Position numbers and translations under genes: made by a program
Notes under the pieces: model-generated
What the model was told of the DNA's origin: nothing
Seen by the model: the letters and a program-made list of their open reading frames with translations, nothing else
Databases searched by the model: none
Shown: positions 29,945 to 38,308 of the stretch, piece by piece
How positions within the stretch are numbered: the first letter of the stretch is position 1
Layout: the number at the start of each line of letters is the position of its first letter
Source of the DNA: Kangsaoukella pontilimi
Lineage (GTDB): Bacteria; Pseudomonadota; Alphaproteobacteria; Rhodobacterales; Rhodobacteraceae
Reading direction: 5' to 3'
NCBI RefSeq assembly: GCF_009830125.1
Contig: NZ_WUPT01000002.1
Location: 840,001-904,000, forward strand
Length of the DNA stretch: 64,000 nt

Positions 29945-29961
29945 GAGTGCTCCTCAATATT

Positions 29962-32900
29962 TTAATCAATCTCCAGCCCCGGCAGGCTGTTTACAATTCG
30001 CATCGTCTCAAGGCTCACCGTGATCACACGCTGGAACAGCTCCATCGGGTAGCGCGGGTCGCCTACGGTTTCATTGGCGTAGTCATTGGCGTCGTTGACA
30101 ATGCCGCTGGCCTTGTCTGTTTTGACGACCTGCCGTTCCATCACCCATTCCAACGCGGGTTTGCCGTTGACCACGTAGTCATAGGCCTCCAGCGGAATGT
30201 TCTGCATGATGATGTTTTCGTTGTAGATGACCGTGGTGCGGTCCTTTTCCTTGCCCTTGCCACCGAACTTCATCTTCTTGACGCGGTAGAACTTCTTGGG
30301 GTTGGCCTCGGCCTCGGGGATCAGGCGGTGGTCGCCTTCCTTGAACGTAACCATGTAGGGCGCGACGGTTTCAAAGTTCACATGCAGATCGCCGAGCGCG
30401 CGGCCCGCATCGCGAAAGGCGGCGAAGTCGGCGAAGGTCTTGACCGCCGGGATGCGAGGGAGTTGCTTGGCGAGGTTGTTGGCGAAGCGTTCGCGGTAGT
30501 CGGGCGAATGTAGCAGGCCGTAGATGTAGTAGAACAGGTCTTCCTTGCTGATTTCTTCCCCCGGATAGGCGGCTTGGAAATGCGCGAGCCCTTCGTCGGT
30601 GATCGCATCGCGGCGGGCGAGGCCGCCCGCCTGATCGCCCGAGGCGGCGAAGAGGCCGTCATCGGGTTGGGTTTGTTCGTAGAGGTAGAGGGGGAAGCAC
30701 TGTGTATTGTGGTAGGGCTGTAGCGAAACAGGGATGTTCACTAACAACGGTGAAAACTCTGCTGCTGCACCATTGCCAGGAATAATCATGACTTTGTTGT
30801 CAGTACTTTGTGAGGGAAAAGCATTCCTTAGCAACGTCACCAAGTCACTGATTTCCGGCAGAATGCTAAGTTCCTGTTTAAAAAATGGGCGATAGATGCT
30901 CAATCGAGTGACTACGTCCGCCTTTTTCAATACAACGTTGCGAGCTAGCTTTTGACGGGCAATACGATTCCAACTGATTTTCTTGGGATCGCTATCAATA
31001 AATTTGACTACATCGTTCCCATCACCCTCTGAGGCATATCGTTCTCTTTCAGAGTTATAGAAATCTATCATGCGCTCTGCGTTTGCAATGGCCTTAGAGG
31101 GAGATGAGTTGAAGCACCACACGTCTCGTCCGGTCTTTATTCCATTGAAATACCCAGAAAAAATTACATCAGTAGCTTTGGCTGATTTATCTTTTGTGCC
31201 AAGCTCTGGAAACTTCTCGAAACTACGATCAATCTGATCCAGCCAATCATTATTTTTATCTGGCGTGATGCTCTTCCAGCCTTTGGCGTTCGAAATACCG
31301 TTAACTGAGCCAAAGTTCCGAATTACCGCTAGCTTCTGCTTCTGATCTAGATAGTCGCCAATATCGTGAAAACGGATACGCCCGTGTTCTTTGGCGTCTG
31401 GATTTTTGACGAGAACAGAAATCGCAATTGGGGCGCGACTCCCTGAGCCAAATATCTTACCACCTTCCTTCCGTGAGGTCTCACCGGAGGTGCGTTGATT
31501 GCCACGGAGGTGGAACACGTATAGATCACTGAACTCCTCCGCGAGGCATTTGCGCATCCCATCTGCGGCATTCCCGTCGATCCAGCCTGCATTAGTCACA
31601 ACAGCCATGACACCCGCATTGCCGATCCTGTCGCTCGCCCAACGGAAGGCGCGGATGTAGCTGTCATAGAGCGAGTTCTTCAGTGTCGCCGTTGAATGCG
31701 CCGCATAGGTGTCGCGGATTTTCGTGTCCAGTTGAGGGTAGGCGATGTTCGCCGCGTTGTCGTTCGCACTGGTCTGCCCCGAAGAATAGGGCGGATTCCC
31801 GATGATCACGCGGATATCCAGCGCCTTTTGTTTGGTCCGGCGTTCCGAGTTGTCGGGCAGAAGGTTGGCGACCATGTCCCGTTCCTGCTCGTACATCTGG
31901 AAGGTATCGGTCAGCAGGATGCCCTCGAACGGGTCATAGGGCGCGTTGGCCGAGAGCGAGCCATAGGCCAGTTCGTGATAGACCGTCTCGATGTTCACGG
32001 CGGCGATGTAGTAGGCCAAGAGCACGATCTCGTTGGCGTGGATCTCGTGCTTGTATTTGTGCTCCAGCTCGTCTTGCGCGATCAGGCCCGATTGCAGGAG
32101 CCGCGTGATGAAAGTGCCGGTGCCGGTGAAGGGGTCAAGGATATGCACGCCCTTCGATCCCAGCGTCTGGCCGAACTGCGATTTCAGCACGTCGTTGACC
32201 GAGTGGATGATGAAATCCACCACTTCGACCGGCGTATAGACGATGCCAAGCCGTGCGGTCAGCACGGGGAAGGCCGTTCGGAAGAACTTGTCATAAAGCT
32301 CGGTGATGAGCGTCTGGCGGCCCTGCGCGGTTTTCACATCCGCCGCGCGCCGTTCAACGCTGGCGTAGAACTTGGCGAGACTGTCGGATTCCTTTTCCAG
32401 ATTGTGCTCATGAAGCTGACCCAGCACGATTTCCATCGCGCGGGAGACGGGGTTTTCCTTGGTGAAGCGGCTGCCTTTGAAGAGCGCGTCAAAGACCGGC
32501 TTGGTGATGAGGTGCTGGGCCAGCATTTCGATCGCCTCAGCCTCGGAAATCTCGGGGTTCAGGTCGTCATGCAGTTCCTCAAGGAAGGCGAGGAAGGCGG
32601 TGCGTTCCGGCCCGTCCTTCGCGACGATGGTGGTGATGCGCGTGATGTGGGTCTGGGCGATCTTGGCGATGTCCTTGGCCCAGGTATCCCAATATTCGCG
32701 GGTGCCGCATTTCTCGACGATCTTGGCCATGATAGCGCGGGTGAATTCGTCGAAGACCATTTCGGATTGGACTTCGGGATCGGATGTGCGGCGCTCAGGC
32801 GCATCGCTGCCGATCCCGGCGCTTGCCTTGGCGGCTTTGGTCTTGGTGGTGGTGAAGTCATCGACCACGGCGGTCAGTTCGCGCAGCTCGGATTCCGAGG

Positions 32901-34851
32901 AAATGCGGACCAGTTCCACCTTGTCGCTGATATCCTCGCCGATCTTGGCCTGGTTGATGCGGGCATCAAGGCGCTCATCGTGGGCACGCAGGGCGTTGAG
33001 GATTTGCCAGACGACCTTGTAGCGCTCGTTATCGTTCAGGGCCTCTTCCGGCTTGGTGTTCGGCGGGATGGCCACGGGCAGGATGACATAGCCGAGTTTC
33101 TTGCCTTCGGCGCGGCGCATCACGCGGCCCACGGATTGCACCACGTCGATCTGGCTCTTGCGCGGGTGCATAAACATGATGGCGTCAAGTGCGGGCACGT
33201 CCACGCCCTCGGATAACACCTTGGCATTGGTCAGGATGCGGCAGGTATCATCCCCCGCATCGGCCTTGAGCCAGTTCAGCATTTCCTCGCGGGCACTGGC
33301 GTTGAAGCTGCCGTCGATGTGGCGGACTTCGGTGGAGAGGTGGCGGGCATCGTCGATCAGCTCATTTCCGGTGTATTCGTCTACCACCTGAGCGAACTCG
33401 TCCTCGATGATCTTGGATTTGGCGATGCTCTGGCAGAAGGCCAGAGCGCGGCGCATGGGGCGCGGATCGAATTCCAGATCGGCGGCGAGGTCGGATTTGG
33501 TTAAGGCCTTATAGCAGCCGATAATTTTGGTGGCGTCGTCAAGGGTCAGCTCAGCGCCGTCCTTGAGGCGGTTTTGGATCGTGGTCGAGATCAGCCCTTC
33601 ATCCACGGCCAGCACGACCACCTTGTAATCGGTCAGCAGATCGTTCTCGACGGCCCAGCCGAACCCACGATGGAACAGGTCTTTGCCGAACTTGCTCTCA
33701 TCATCCATCGACGCAAGCTCGGCATCGTGGTCGTCGGCCTTGCGCTTGGCTGCATCCCCGAAAATGCGGGGCGTAGCGGTCATGTAAAGCCGTTTATTAG
33801 CAGCCACATGATCGTTGCTGTGGATACGGACGAAGTTGCTGTCGTCCTCGTCCTTAAGCGTGACGCCAGTAGTGCGGTGCGCCTCGTCACAGATAACCAG
33901 ATCGAACTCGGGCAGCCCATATTGCTTCTGCGCCCGGGTCAGCACGTCAATCGAATGGTAGGTCGAAAAGACGACTGTCATCTTATCTGCGGCGGCATAA
34001 TTGACCTGACGCGCGAGCCGCTCTGGGTCGGTCGTGGCAGGGAAGGCCAGATCATGCACGTTCAGATCGAGGCTATCGGCGTCAGCGTTGCGCCCTACCT
34101 TGGTGTCAGAACAGGCCGAGAATGCTGTGAAATCTTCCTGGCAGTCGTTCTTCCACTCGCGGACCGTCTGCGACATGAGGGCAAGCGAGGGCACCATGAA
34201 AAGCACGCGCTTGCCTTTGCCCGCCATGGTTTCGGCGATCCGCAGCCCGGTGAAGGTTTTCCCGGTGCCGCAAGCCATGATCAACTTGCCACGATCCGCT
34301 TCGACCAAGCCATCCATGACTTCGTTCAGCGCGTCGCGCTGGTGGTCACGGAGCTGCTTCTTTGGGGCAAGGCTAATCGTACCCGTGCGGATAAACTGCG
34401 ACCAGTCGATCCGGCTGGCCTCAAGCTCGTTGATCCCGATCCGGTTCCAATCCTTCGATAGCTTGTCGAGGGTTTCGCTGGCGTTCCTGCCGAACTCCTT
34501 GCGGGTCGTGTCGGCGATGATAAGGCGTGTGAAGAGATCGTTTGACGCTGCCGAGATGAAGCTGTCGATGTCGGGTTTCTGGATGCTGTGGTTCGGCGCA
34601 TAAAACTTGCACTGGATGGCCGCGTAGCCTGATCCATCCGCGAGCTTGGCAACCAAATCAATCCCGGTGTCCGTTTTGCTCCATCCCTGTGCTTTCGCCC
34701 AATCGGCAAACGGCACCACCTCGGAGTAGTATTGCTTCTGTGTATCGTCGTTTTCAAGGAAGACGCGAACCAACCGTTCGAAATAATCGCCCTTCTCGCG
34801 CTCGCTCCGCGAAGACTCACGATAAGCGTTCAACAATTCTTGAAGCTGCAT
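29962..34851 (-). CDS. Type ISP-like single-chain restriction-modification enzyme
   Basis: A 1629-aa protein. Residues 20-100 hold an Mrr-like PD-(D/E)XK nuclease (TGIDLVAKL with the acidic D65, and AIQCKFY). Residues 165-600 are an SF2 helicase: Walker A MACGTGKTFTGLRI near 193, DEAH at 322-325, YMTATPRIFG, and motif VI QSVGRVMRRAEG near 575. An N6-adenine methylase follows, with motif I ILDPFTGTGTFITRLL near 910 and NPPYSSGQ near 1020. The last 500 residues form the target-recognition region and are AT-richer. Order and size match LlaGI/LlaBIII, which methylate one strand and cut after head-on translocation. It lies on the opposite strand to the transfer genes, as acquired cargo. ATG 34851 is the natural start. 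Confidence 0.9.
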   Translation of the reverse strand: MQLQELLNAYRESSRSEREKGDYFERLVRVFLENDDTQKQYYSEVVPFADWAKAQGWSKTDTGIDLVAKLADGSGYAAIQCKFYAPNHSIQKPDIDSFISAASNDLFTRLIIADTTRKEFGRNASETLDKLSKDWNRIGINELEASRIDWSQFIRTGTISLAPKKQLRDHQRDALNEVMDGLVEADRGKLIMACGTGKTFTGLRIAETMAGKGKRVLFMVPSLALMSQTVREWKNDCQEDFTAFSACSDTKVGRNADADSLDLNVHDLAFPATTDPERLARQVNYAAADKMTVVFSTYHSIDVLTRAQKQYGLPEFDLVICDEAHRTTGVTLKDEDDSNFVRIHSNDHVAANKRLYMTATPRIFGDAAKRKADDHDAELASMDDESKFGKDLFHRGFGWAVENDLLTDYKVVVLAVDEGLISTTIQNRLKDGAELTLDDATKIIGCYKALTKSDLAADLEFDPRPMRRALAFCQSIAKSKIIEDEFAQVVDEYTGNELIDDARHLSTEVRHIDGSFNASAREEMLNWLKADAGDDTCRILTNAKVLSEGVDVPALDAIMFMHPRKSQIDVVQSVGRVMRRAEGKKLGYVILPVAIPPNTKPEEALNDNERYKVVWQILNALRAHDERLDARINQAKIGEDISDKVELVRISSESELRELTAVVDDFTTTKTKAAKASAGIGSDAPERRTSDPEVQSEMVFDEFTRAIMAKIVEKCGTREYWDTWAKDIAKIAQTHITRITTIVAKDGPERTAFLAFLEELHDDLNPEISEAEAIEMLAQHLITKPVFDALFKGSRFTKENPVSRAMEIVLGQLHEHNLEKESDSLAKFYASVERRAADVKTAQGRQTLITELYDKFFRTAFPVLTARLGIVYTPVEVVDFIIHSVNDVLKSQFGQTLGSKGVHILDPFTGTGTFITRLLQSGLIAQDELEHKYKHEIHANEIVLLAYYIAAVNIETVYHELAYGSLSANAPYDPFEGILLTDTFQMYEQERDMVANLLPDNSERRTKQKALDIRVIIGNPPYSSGQTSANDNAANIAYPQLDTKIRDTYAAHSTATLKNSLYDSYIRAFRWASDRIGNAGVMAVVTNAGWIDGNAADGMRKCLAEEFSDLYVFHLRGNQRTSGETSRKEGGKIFGSGSRAPIAISVLVKNPDAKEHGRIRFHDIGDYLDQKQKLAVIRNFGSVNGISNAKGWKSITPDKNNDWLDQIDRSFEKFPELGTKDKSAKATDVIFSGYFNGIKTGRDVWCFNSSPSKAIANAERMIDFYNSERERYASEGDGNDVVKFIDSDPKKISWNRIARQKLARNVVLKKADVVTRLSIYRPFFKQELSILPEISDLVTLLRNAFPSQSTDNKVMIIPGNGAAAEFSPLLVNIPVSLQPYHNTQCFPLYLYEQTQPDDGLFAASGDQAGGLARRDAITDEGLAHFQAAYPGEEISKEDLFYYIYGLLHSPDYRERFANNLAKQLPRIPAVKTFADFAAFRDAGRALGDLHVNFETVAPYMVTFKEGDHRLIPEAEANPKKFYRVKKMKFGGKGKEKDRTTVIYNENIIMQNIPLEAYDYVVNGKPALEWVMERQVVKTDKASGIVNDANDYANETVGDPRYPMELFQRVITVSLETMRIVNSLPGLEID

Positions 34852-34955
34852 CTGCTCAAAACCCCCAAGTCTCGCCTTATTCAGTGACGAGTCGTCTTAC
34901 CTGTTGTTGTTGATTTTCTAGCGGTTTCAACGAATTCAATCCACCAGTGATTGCA

Positions 34956-35300
34956 TCAGGCACCCAGCTTAGCACGTGCAAAGTCGTCAAGAACCGCTCG
35001 GACATCGCAGGCAATAGCTCTCACGATCTGAACGAACTCAGCACCATCCACCTTCCATTTGCCGTTCTTGTTTTTCGCCAAGAAAGTCTGCGGCCGTTCG
35101 AGTCGATCAACCAGTCGGCCTGCCTCGGCTACCACTGTCAAGATATCGTTTTCCGGCAACACTAGGTAGGGTGCTCCCCCCCCCCCCCACAGAAACGGTT
35201 TGGGCAGGTTCCTTGGAAATGCCAAGGTTTTGGAGGAGGCCCAGCAACGGTGACGTTGAACGGTAAAGGACTCCCCTGTGGCATGCCCGAAGCCAGTCAT
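34956..35300 (-). CDS. Small unknown ORF coupled to the RES toxin, with a 13-G tract
   Basis: A 114-aa frame whose ATG (35298-35300) overlaps the RES stop as ATGA. The second half reads like a real protein: LPENDILTVVAEAGRLVDRLERPQTFLAKNKNGKWKVDGAEFVQIVRAI, then a helical end. In the first half, the frame passes a run of 13 G on the coding strand (35176-35188), read as LWGGGGAP. A change of one base in the run would end or alter the product. The N-terminal half looks less protein-like, so this could also be a remnant of a larger gene. Confidence 0.5.
   Translation of the reverse strand: MTGFGHATGESFTVQRHRCWASSKTLAFPRNLPKPFLWGGGGAPYLVLPENDILTVVAEAGRLVDRLERPQTFLAKNKNGKWKVDGAEFVQIVRAIACDVRAVLDDFARAKLGA
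35176..35188. repeat. Homopolymer of 13 C (13 G on the minus strand)
   Basis: A run of 13 C interrupts the small ORF downstream of the RES gene. Runs of this length are prone to slippage in the cell and to miscounting in sequencing. Confidence 0.9.
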
Positions 35301-35986
35301 CGCACTTCCCACACCTCCCCATCGTCCAGGCGCTTGACGTAGTCGACGCGCTCCCCATCCCAGTGGTACGCGAAATGAGCCCCTTGTTTCGGGATCGGGA
35401 TCACGTCGGGCCAGAAGACGGCGATGCATTGGCCCTCGGGAAAGCGGACGCTGGGCCAGGTGATGCCCTTCGATCCGGCCGCGCGTCGCTCGGCCCCGAA
35501 GACCTGGGACGCGCGGTAGTCCTCCGGGTCCAGAAGATCTGTGCGGCCCGTGGCATCGTCGAGATCGGCGTCGATCGATCCGATCAGCTCGCGGAACTGC
35601 GAGGTCCAGCCCGGCGCCTCGTCCGTGGCGCGCATGAAGCGGGCGTGGTGATGGACGGTCTCGGCGATCGCCACCTCGGTGCGGTCGCCCGCATAATAGA
35701 GGCCGAAGCTGCCATCCGAGAACCGTCCGGGCCTGAGCGGCGAGCAATGCACGAAGGGCGCCATGACCCAGCTTGCGCCGGGCCCGGTCACGCGGCGGGA
35801 CGCCGGCACCTTGGAGAGATCGCCGATGCTCTCGCGGATGCGCGGGTTGAACTTGGCCTCGGCCGAGGCCAGCGCCTCCCAGTCGGCTGGATCGGCGATG
35901 TCCTCGAAGAGGTCGATGGGCGGGTGGATCGAGCGGATGATGCGGACCGTCCGCGGCCAAGTCACGCGGCGGACAGGCACATTCAC
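35297..35986 (-). CDS. RES-domain toxin
   Basis: A 229-aa RES-domain protein. The RES core includes the arginine-bearing FVHCSPLRPGRFSDGSFGLYYAGDRTEVAIAETVHHHARFM (R, Y and E of the NAD-binding pocket), with SIHPPIDLFEDIAD at the front and QCIAVFWPDVIPIP near the C-terminus. RES toxins destroy NAD+ in the cell. The GTG start at 35984-35986 overlaps the antitoxin stop (GTGA), which makes the pair translationally coupled. A second GTG two codons later is also possible. Confidence 0.85.
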   Translation of the reverse strand: MNVPVRRVTWPRTVRIIRSIHPPIDLFEDIADPADWEALASAEAKFNPRIRESIGDLSKVPASRRVTGPGASWVMAPFVHCSPLRPGRFSDGSFGLYYAGDRTEVAIAETVHHHARFMRATDEAPGWTSQFRELIGSIDADLDDATGRTDLLDPEDYRASQVFGAERRAAGSKGITWPSVRFPEGQCIAVFWPDVIPIPKQGAHFAYHWDGERVDYVKRLDDGEVWEVR

Positions 35987-36396
35987 CAGGCACCCCGTTC
36001 GGCATCGAGATAGGCGCGCAGGTCGATCAGATCGGTGATCTCGCCCCGGAGCATGACGTCCAGTGCACTTCGGCCCGCGAAAGCGGCGTTCGGCTTGCGG
36101 ATCCACGCATAGCCCCGGGCAGGGTCGGCGAAGAGATAGCGGAGCGCCTTGTGGATCCCCATCAGGATCGCCATGCGCGCGCGCAGGTCGCGGTCGATCC
36201 GGCCGATATCGCCGGTCTTCCAGCGCGCCCAGGTGCGCTGCGCCATGTCGCCCAGCAACGTCCGGGCTTCCGCATCCGTCAGCTCCCAGGCCCGGAACAG
36301 GTTGACCGTTGTGCGTGCCAGCGCCGCCGCCTCCTCGTCGGTGATGACGGGAAGATCTGTGCGGGCGGTGACGGGCTGGATCGTGGCGAACTGCAT
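35983..36396 (-). CDS. Xre/MbcA/ParS-type antitoxin (DUF2384)
   Basis: A 137-aa antitoxin. The central part LARTTVNLFRAWELTDAEARTLLGDMAQRTWARWKTGDIG is the Xre-like helix-turn-helix, and the C-terminal AILMGIHKALRYLFADPARGYAWIRKPNAAFAGRSALDVML is the DUF2384 toxin-binding domain. ATG 36396 follows AAAGGAG at a good distance; longer frames upstream are chance. It neutralises the RES toxin and probably represses the operon at the repeat 36407-36437. Confidence 0.87.
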   Translation of the reverse strand: MQFATIQPVTARTDLPVITDEEAAALARTTVNLFRAWELTDAEARTLLGDMAQRTWARWKTGDIGRIDRDLRARMAILMGIHKALRYLFADPARGYAWIRKPNAAFAGRSALDVMLRGEITDLIDLRAYLDAERGAW

Positions 36397-36406
36397 GGCA
36401 TTCTCC

Positions 36407-36437
36407 TTTGGCATCAATATAGATAATATGTGCCAAA
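36407..36437 (-). promoter_or_regulatory. Operator-promoter of the RES-Xre pair
   Basis: TTTGGCA (36407-36413) and TGCCAAA (36431-36437) form an inverted repeat with a 17-base AT-rich spacer containing TATATT/ATTAT-like -10 sequence. It lies 11 bases upstream of the antitoxin start, a common place for autoregulation by an Xre antitoxin. Confidence 0.55.
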
Positions 36438-36610
36438 AGGCAAGACGGGCCGTACGGTGCCGGTTTGATCGCCTCCCGCCCATATCCCTGTCTTTGCACG
36501 CTATGGCGCTACGCCCCTTGAAGACCTGTTGAGCGCGGCCGGTTTCCGGTTTTCTTGATGGACCCGATCCAGGGCCGCCCGTCGGTGGCCGATCACGGAA
36601 CGGGGACAGC

Positions 36611-37609
36611 ATGGCAGAGGCAATTCGGAAACCGGAAGCGATGGCCCGCGGCGCGCGGATGCTGCGCACGGCGCTCGGGCCCGCCATCGCCGGGTTTCTG
36701 GAAGACCCGATGACCGTCGAGGTCATGCTCAATCCCGACGGGCGGCTCTGGATCGACCGGCTGTCCGAGGGGCTCTCCGATACCGGCGCCACGCTGTCGC
36801 CCGCCGATGGCGAGCGGATCGTGCGGCTCGTCGCCCATCACGTCGGGGCCGAGGTCCATGCCGCGCGCCCGCGCGTCTCGGCCGAACTGCCCGAGACCGG
36901 GGAACGCTTCGAGGGGCTCCTCCCGCCCGTGGTCATCGCGCCCTGTTTCGCGATCCGCAAGCCCGCCGTCGCGGTCTTCACCCTCACTGATTACGTCGCC
37001 TCCGGGATCATGACTGAGACCCAGGCTGAACTCTTGCGCGACGGTGTCGCCACGCGGGCCAATATCCTCGTGGCGGGCGGCACCTCCACCGGCAAGACGA
37101 CGCTGACCAATGCGCTCCTGGCGGAAGTGGCCGGATCGTCGGACCGCGTCGTGATCATCGAGGACACGCGCGAGCTGCAATGCACAGCACCGAACCTCGT
37201 CGCTTTGCGCACCAAGGACGGCGTCGCCTCGCTCTCCGATCTCGTCCGCTCCTCGCTCCGCCTGCGTCCCGACCGCATTCCCATCGGCGAGGTGCGCGGG
37301 GCCGAGGCGCTGGACCTGTTGAAGGCCTGGGGCACCGGGCATCCCGGCGGGATCGGCACGATCCATGCGGGCTCGGCCCTCGGCGCCCTGCGCCGGATGG
37401 AGCAGCTCATCCAGGAGGCGGTGGTGACCGTGCCGCGCGCCCTCATCGCCGAGACCATCGATCTCATCGCCGTCCTCTCTGGGCGCGGGGCCAATCGGCA
37501 TCTCGCCGAGCTCGCCTGCGTCGAGGGGCTGGGACCGGACGGCGACTACCGCATCTCCCCGGCGGCGCGGCCGACCGGGATGGACAACGACACAGGAGAC
37601 CCTTCATGA
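36611..37609 (+). CDS. trbB: TrbB conjugal transfer ATPase
   Basis: A 332-aa VirB11-type ATPase: [17 protein letters not shown] (Walker A), [54 protein letters not shown]. It opens the trb mating-pair operon and powers pilus assembly. Overlaps trbC by ATGA. Upstream the gene has about 200 bases of leader, shared with the divergent antitoxin gene. Confidence 0.93.
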   Translation: MAEAIRKPEAMARGARMLRTALGPAIAGFLEDPMTVEVMLNPDGRLWIDRLSEGLSDTGATLSPADGERIVRLVAHHVGAEVHAARPRVSAELPETGERFEGLLPPVVIAPCFAIRKPAVAVFTLTDYVASGIMTETQAELLRDGVATRANILVAGGTSTGKTTLTNALLAEVAGSSDRVVIIEDTRELQCTAPNLVALRTKDGVASLSDLVRSSLRLRPDRIPIGEVRGAEALDLLKAWGTGHPGGIGTIHAGSALGALRRMEQLIQEAVVTVPRALIAETIDLIAVLSGRGANRHLAELACVEGLGPDGDYRISPAARPTGMDNDTGDPS

Positions 37610-37938
37610 CCCGACCCCTTCACCGGCTGCGCGCGCAGGCCGCCCATGCCGTCACCTACGCCACCGTCACCCTGATGCTGGCCGGACCCGCCCGCGCGGC
37701 GGGGTCCTCCATGCCCTGGGAGGCGCCGCTGCAATCGATCCTCGAGTCGATCGAAGGCCCGGTCGCCAAGATCATCGCGGTGATCATCATCATCGTCACC
37801 GGCCTGACGCTGGCCTTCGGCGACACCTCCGGGGGCTTCCGCCGCCTGATCCAGATCGTCTTCGGCATCTCCATCGCCTTCGCGGCGAGTTCCTTCTTCC
37901 TGAGCTTCTTCAGCTTCGGCGGCGGGGCATTGATCTGA
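37606..37938 (+). CDS. trbC: TrbC pilin
   Basis: A 110-aa pilin precursor: a leader ending LAGPARAAG, then hydrophobic segments IAVIIIIVTGLTLAF and GISIAFAASSFFLSFFSFGGG. TrbC is cleaved and cyclised by TraF (present at 22196). Start ATG overlaps trbB's stop. Confidence 0.88.
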   Translation: MTRPLHRLRAQAAHAVTYATVTLMLAGPARAAGSSMPWEAPLQSILESIEGPVAKIIAVIIIIVTGLTLAFGDTSGGFRRLIQIVFGISIAFAASSFFLSFFSFGGGALI

Positions 37939-38004
37939 TGGTGACGACCGGTTCACCGCAGGCGAACGCGGCTTTCCAGTGGAAAGCCGCGAAGAAGGAA
38001 CGCC

Positions 38005-38298
38005 ATGAGCGGTAGCGAATGGCCAGGTTTCGAGCAGCTGGCGGACGTCCCCGGCTTCACCGTCCCCGTCCACCGGGCGCTGACCGAGCCGATCCTTCTG
38101 GCCGGTGCGCCGCGGGCCTTCGCGATCCTGAACGGGACGCTGGCCGGGGCCATCGGGCTCGGGCTGCAGCTCTGGATCGCGGGCATCGTCATCGGCCTTC
38201 TGGGCCACGCCGTGGCGGTTTGGGCCGCCCGGCGCGATCCGCTCTTCGTCGAGGTCGGGCGCCGGAACCTGCGGCTTCCCGGTCATCTCGAGGTTTGA
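38005..38298 (+). CDS. trbD: TrbD
   Basis: A 97-aa membrane protein with VPVHRALTEPILLAGAPRAFAILNGTL and a helix LQLWIAGIVIGLLGHAVAVW, as in TrbD/VirB3. It anchors the TrbE ATPase to the membrane. It follows trbC by 66 bases. Confidence 0.88.
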   Translation: MSGSEWPGFEQLADVPGFTVPVHRALTEPILLAGAPRAFAILNGTLAGAIGLGLQLWIAGIVIGLLGHAVAVWAARRDPLFVEVGRRNLRLPGHLEV

Positions 38299-38308
38299 GG
38301 GCGCGCCC

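Noticed and set aside
29962-34851. BREX PglX or DISARM methylase
   Set aside because: The chain has nuclease, helicase and methylase together, and no pglZ, brxC or drmAB genes are near.
35107-35358. Alternative 83-aa frame across the homopolymer
   Set aside because: It overlaps the RES C-terminus out of frame and its end is not protein-like; kept only as a possible phase variant.
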